The position numbers and the translations under genes were made by a program. Positions 15,150 through 16,228 of a stretch of 16,228 nucleotides of DNA are shown one piece after another. The stretch's first letter is position 1. Each line of letters opens with the position of its first letter. Location: positions 139,421-155,648 of the forward strand of contig NHDS01000028.1 in NCBI GenBank assembly GCA_002167215.1, read 5' to 3'. The DNA comes from Pelagibacteraceae bacterium TMED65 (GTDB lineage: Bacteria; Pseudomonadota; Alphaproteobacteria; TMED127). A model generated the notes under the pieces. The model searched no databases and was not told the DNA's origin. It worked only from the letters and a program-made list of their open reading frames with translations.

Positions 15150-15239
15150 TTAGAATTTTAAAACTGTGACAATATAAAATATAGTTGCTAAAGAAAACAA
15201 AGCTAGGCCTAATGCTATATTTTTTTTATTTTTTTTCAT
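15150..15239 (-). CDS. CoxF-like small single-helix membrane protein
   Basis: A 29-residue reading frame, easy to miss, fills the gap between ctaB and ctaG. It starts with ATG at 15239 and ends with TAA at 15150. It is separated from the ctaB stop by one base and from the ctaG start by one base. The protein begins with a very basic MKKNKKN stretch and continues as one hydrophobic helix (about residues 8-27, IALGLALFSLATIFYIVTVL) ending KF. Alphaproteobacterial cox clusters often carry a short protein of this form, CoxF, in exactly this place, with charged N-terminus and one membrane helix. Identification rests on position, size and shape; sequence similarity alone would be weak. No Shine-Dalgarno sequence is seen; coupling to ctaB is likely. 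Confidence 0.75.
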   Translation of the reverse strand: MKKNKKNIALGLALFSLATIFYIVTVLKF

Positions 15240-15240
15240 G

Positions 15241-16155
15241 CTAAATTAGAAATGAATCAACAACCAATGAAGTAAATATTAAGTACAAATACAAAATTGA
15301 ATATTTAAATAACTTTGGAGCATAGTAACTAATTTTTTCATTTGAGCTTTTGAATAACATATATGATAAATAACAAAAATAAATATTAAGTACAAAGGAA
15401 GTAACCAAATAAAGAAGGCCTGAGAAACCAAAAATGAATGGCATTAAAGCTATTATTGAAAGTAAAATAGAATAAATTAAGATTTGTGACTTTGTAACTT
15501 GCTTTCCTTTAACGACAGGTAGCATTGGAACATTTGCTTTAGAGTATTCAATATCCTTATATAATGCCAGCGCCCAAAAATGAGGTGGGGTCCAAAAGAA
15601 AATTATACAAAATAAAATTATTGGAAAAAGACTCACGTCAGCTGTAGAACAAACCCACCCTATCACAGGGGGGAAAGCGCCTGCTGCTCCACCTATAACA
15701 ATATTTTGAGATGTTCTTCTTTTAAGCCAAACAGTATAAATGCAAATATAAAAAAAAATTGAGAAAGCTAAGAGCATGGCAGCTTCATAATTTACAGATA
15801 AACCCAATAGAATTGTGGATATAACTGATAGGACTATCCCAAAACCCAAAGCATCTAGTGGATGAATCTTACCTCTTGGTATAGGCCTCCACTTTGTTCT
15901 ATCCATCAAGGAATCAATATCTCTGTCATACCACATATTTATAGCACCAGAGGCCCCGGCTCCTATTGATATGCACAAAACCGACAGAAAAAAAAAGAAA
16001 GGATGCAATGATATTGGGGCTAATATTACTCCACAAATTGATGTAAATACTGCGAGTGACATGACTCTAGGTTTTAACAAAGCAATAAAATCGTTAAGAG
16101 AACTACTGTCGTTTGATATCTCGCTTGAATTATATTTGATGTCTTTGGCCTGCAA
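15241..16155 (-). CDS. ctaB: Protoheme IX farnesyltransferase (heme O synthase)
   Basis: CtaB attaches a farnesyl chain to heme b, giving heme O on the way to heme A for cytochrome oxidase. With a start at TTG 16155 the protein has 304 residues and about eight to nine membrane helices. The prenyl-diphosphate and magnesium motif N74-x-x-x-D78-x-x-x-D82 lies in NMWYDRDIDSLMDRTKWRPIP. Further family segments are WLKRRTSQNIVIGGAAGAFPP and ALYKDIEYSKANVPMLPVVKG. The frame stays open upstream to 16212, but that part covers the end of coxA. The TTG at 16155 has GGAGGG five bases ahead and removes the overlap, so I prefer it. An in-frame GTG at 16158 is too near the Shine-Dalgarno sequence. Confidence 0.95.
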   Translation of the reverse strand: MQAKDIKYNSSEISNDSSSLNDFIALLKPRVMSLAVFTSICGVILAPISLHPFFFFLSVLCISIGAGASGAINMWYDRDIDSLMDRTKWRPIPRGKIHPLDALGFGIVLSVISTILLGLSVNYEAAMLLAFSIFFYICIYTVWLKRRTSQNIVIGGAAGAFPPVIGWVCSTADVSLFPIILFCIIFFWTPPHFWALALYKDIEYSKANVPMLPVVKGKQVTKSQILIYSILLSIIALMPFIFGFSGLLYLVTSFVLNIYFCYLSYMLFKSSNEKISYYAPKLFKYSILYLYLIFTSLVVDSFLI

Positions 16156-16160
16156 CACAT

Positions 16161-16166
16161 CCCTCC
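16161..16166 (-). promoter_or_regulatory. Shine-Dalgarno site of ctaB
   Basis: On the minus strand GGAGGG is followed by ATGTG and then TTG, placing the ribosome site five bases before the TTG at 16155. It decides the ctaB start against the longer open frame. The ATG at 16160 within the spacer is in another frame. Confidence 0.75.
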
Positions 16167-16186
16167 GTCTATAGTGTTGTGATATA

Positions 16187-16228
16187 CTATTTAACTTTTG
16201 GCAAATCGTCAAATGAGTGAAAAGGCGG
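16187..16228 (-). CDS. ctaD: Cytochrome c oxidase subunit I, last 13 codons (runs off the right edge)
   Basis: The minus strand reads from the window edge as PPFHSFDDLPKVK and then TAG at 16189-16187. Prokaryotic and mitochondrial COX1 proteins commonly end in a P-P-x-F-H-x-F-E/D-E/D-x-P-V segment, and coxA/ctaD normally stands directly before ctaB in alphaproteobacterial cox clusters. The stop lies 31 bases before the ctaB TTG. Only this tail is visible, so the call depends on motif and position together. Confidence 0.8.
   Translation of the reverse strand, partial: PPFHSFDDLPKVK

Noticed and set aside
16156..16212. N-terminal extension of ctaB to a TTG at 16212
   Set aside because: The extension overlaps the readable coxA tail, has no family similarity, and a strong Shine-Dalgarno sequence supports TTG at 16155.
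1..16228. tRNA, rRNA, CRISPR array, insertion sequence or phage genes
   Set aside because: Almost the whole window is coding with matching housekeeping families. No spacer is long enough for these elements, and no repeat arrays, transposase or integrase motifs were seen.

Overview
This is a gene-dense, AT-rich stretch of a bacterial chromosome. Gene content and order point to an alphaproteobacterium. The markers are the divergent mutY / DUF721-dsbA-smc block, an F0 cluster with separate b' and b subunit genes and no F1 genes, the thrB-rnhA-peroxiredoxin neighbourhood, and a cox cluster in the order coxA-ctaB-coxF-ctaG-coxC-SURF1-thrC. The low GC, spacers of 0 to 45 bases and overlapping genes suggest a streamlined lineage such as the Pelagibacterales (SAR11) or another AT-rich marine alphaproteobacterium. 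That placement is inference; no rRNA or other phylogenetic marker was compared.

Layout. The first 533 bases are the 5' part of mutY on the minus strand. Its start codon overlaps that of a plus-strand gene for a DUF721/DciA-like protein. A plus-strand run of nine genes follows to 8650: DUF721, dsbA-like, smc, atpI, atpB, atpE, atpF', atpF, thrB, then rnhA as the tenth. The thrB frame is broken inside a run of 15 A. From 8645 to 11066 the minus strand carries a DsbD/ScsB-type thiol:disulfide reductase and an overlapping single-cysteine peroxiredoxin. A 45-base divergent spacer separates these from yqgE (plus), which ends four bases from the convergent thrC. From thrC to the right edge the minus strand carries the cytochrome c oxidase assembly and structural cluster: SURF1, COX3, Cox11, a 29-residue CoxF-like protein, heme O synthase and the last 13 codons of coxA.

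How the genes fit together. Three themes recur: the proton-motive machinery (F0 ATP synthase and cytochrome c oxidase with its heme and copper assembly factors), envelope thiol chemistry (DsbA-like, DsbD-like, peroxiredoxin), and genome maintenance (MutY, DciA-like, SMC, RNase HI). The last two steps of threonine synthesis are split: thrB follows the F0 genes and thrC follows the cox genes.

No stretch over about 100 bases lacks a gene. I saw no tRNA, rRNA, CRISPR array, insertion sequence, prophage gene or convincing factor-independent terminator. Most of the region is conserved housekeeping DNA. The points most worth checking are the poly-A frame break in thrB, the tiny CoxF gene, the overlapping mutY/DUF721 starts and the frequent TTG starts. 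I found no evidence of a previously undescribed system.
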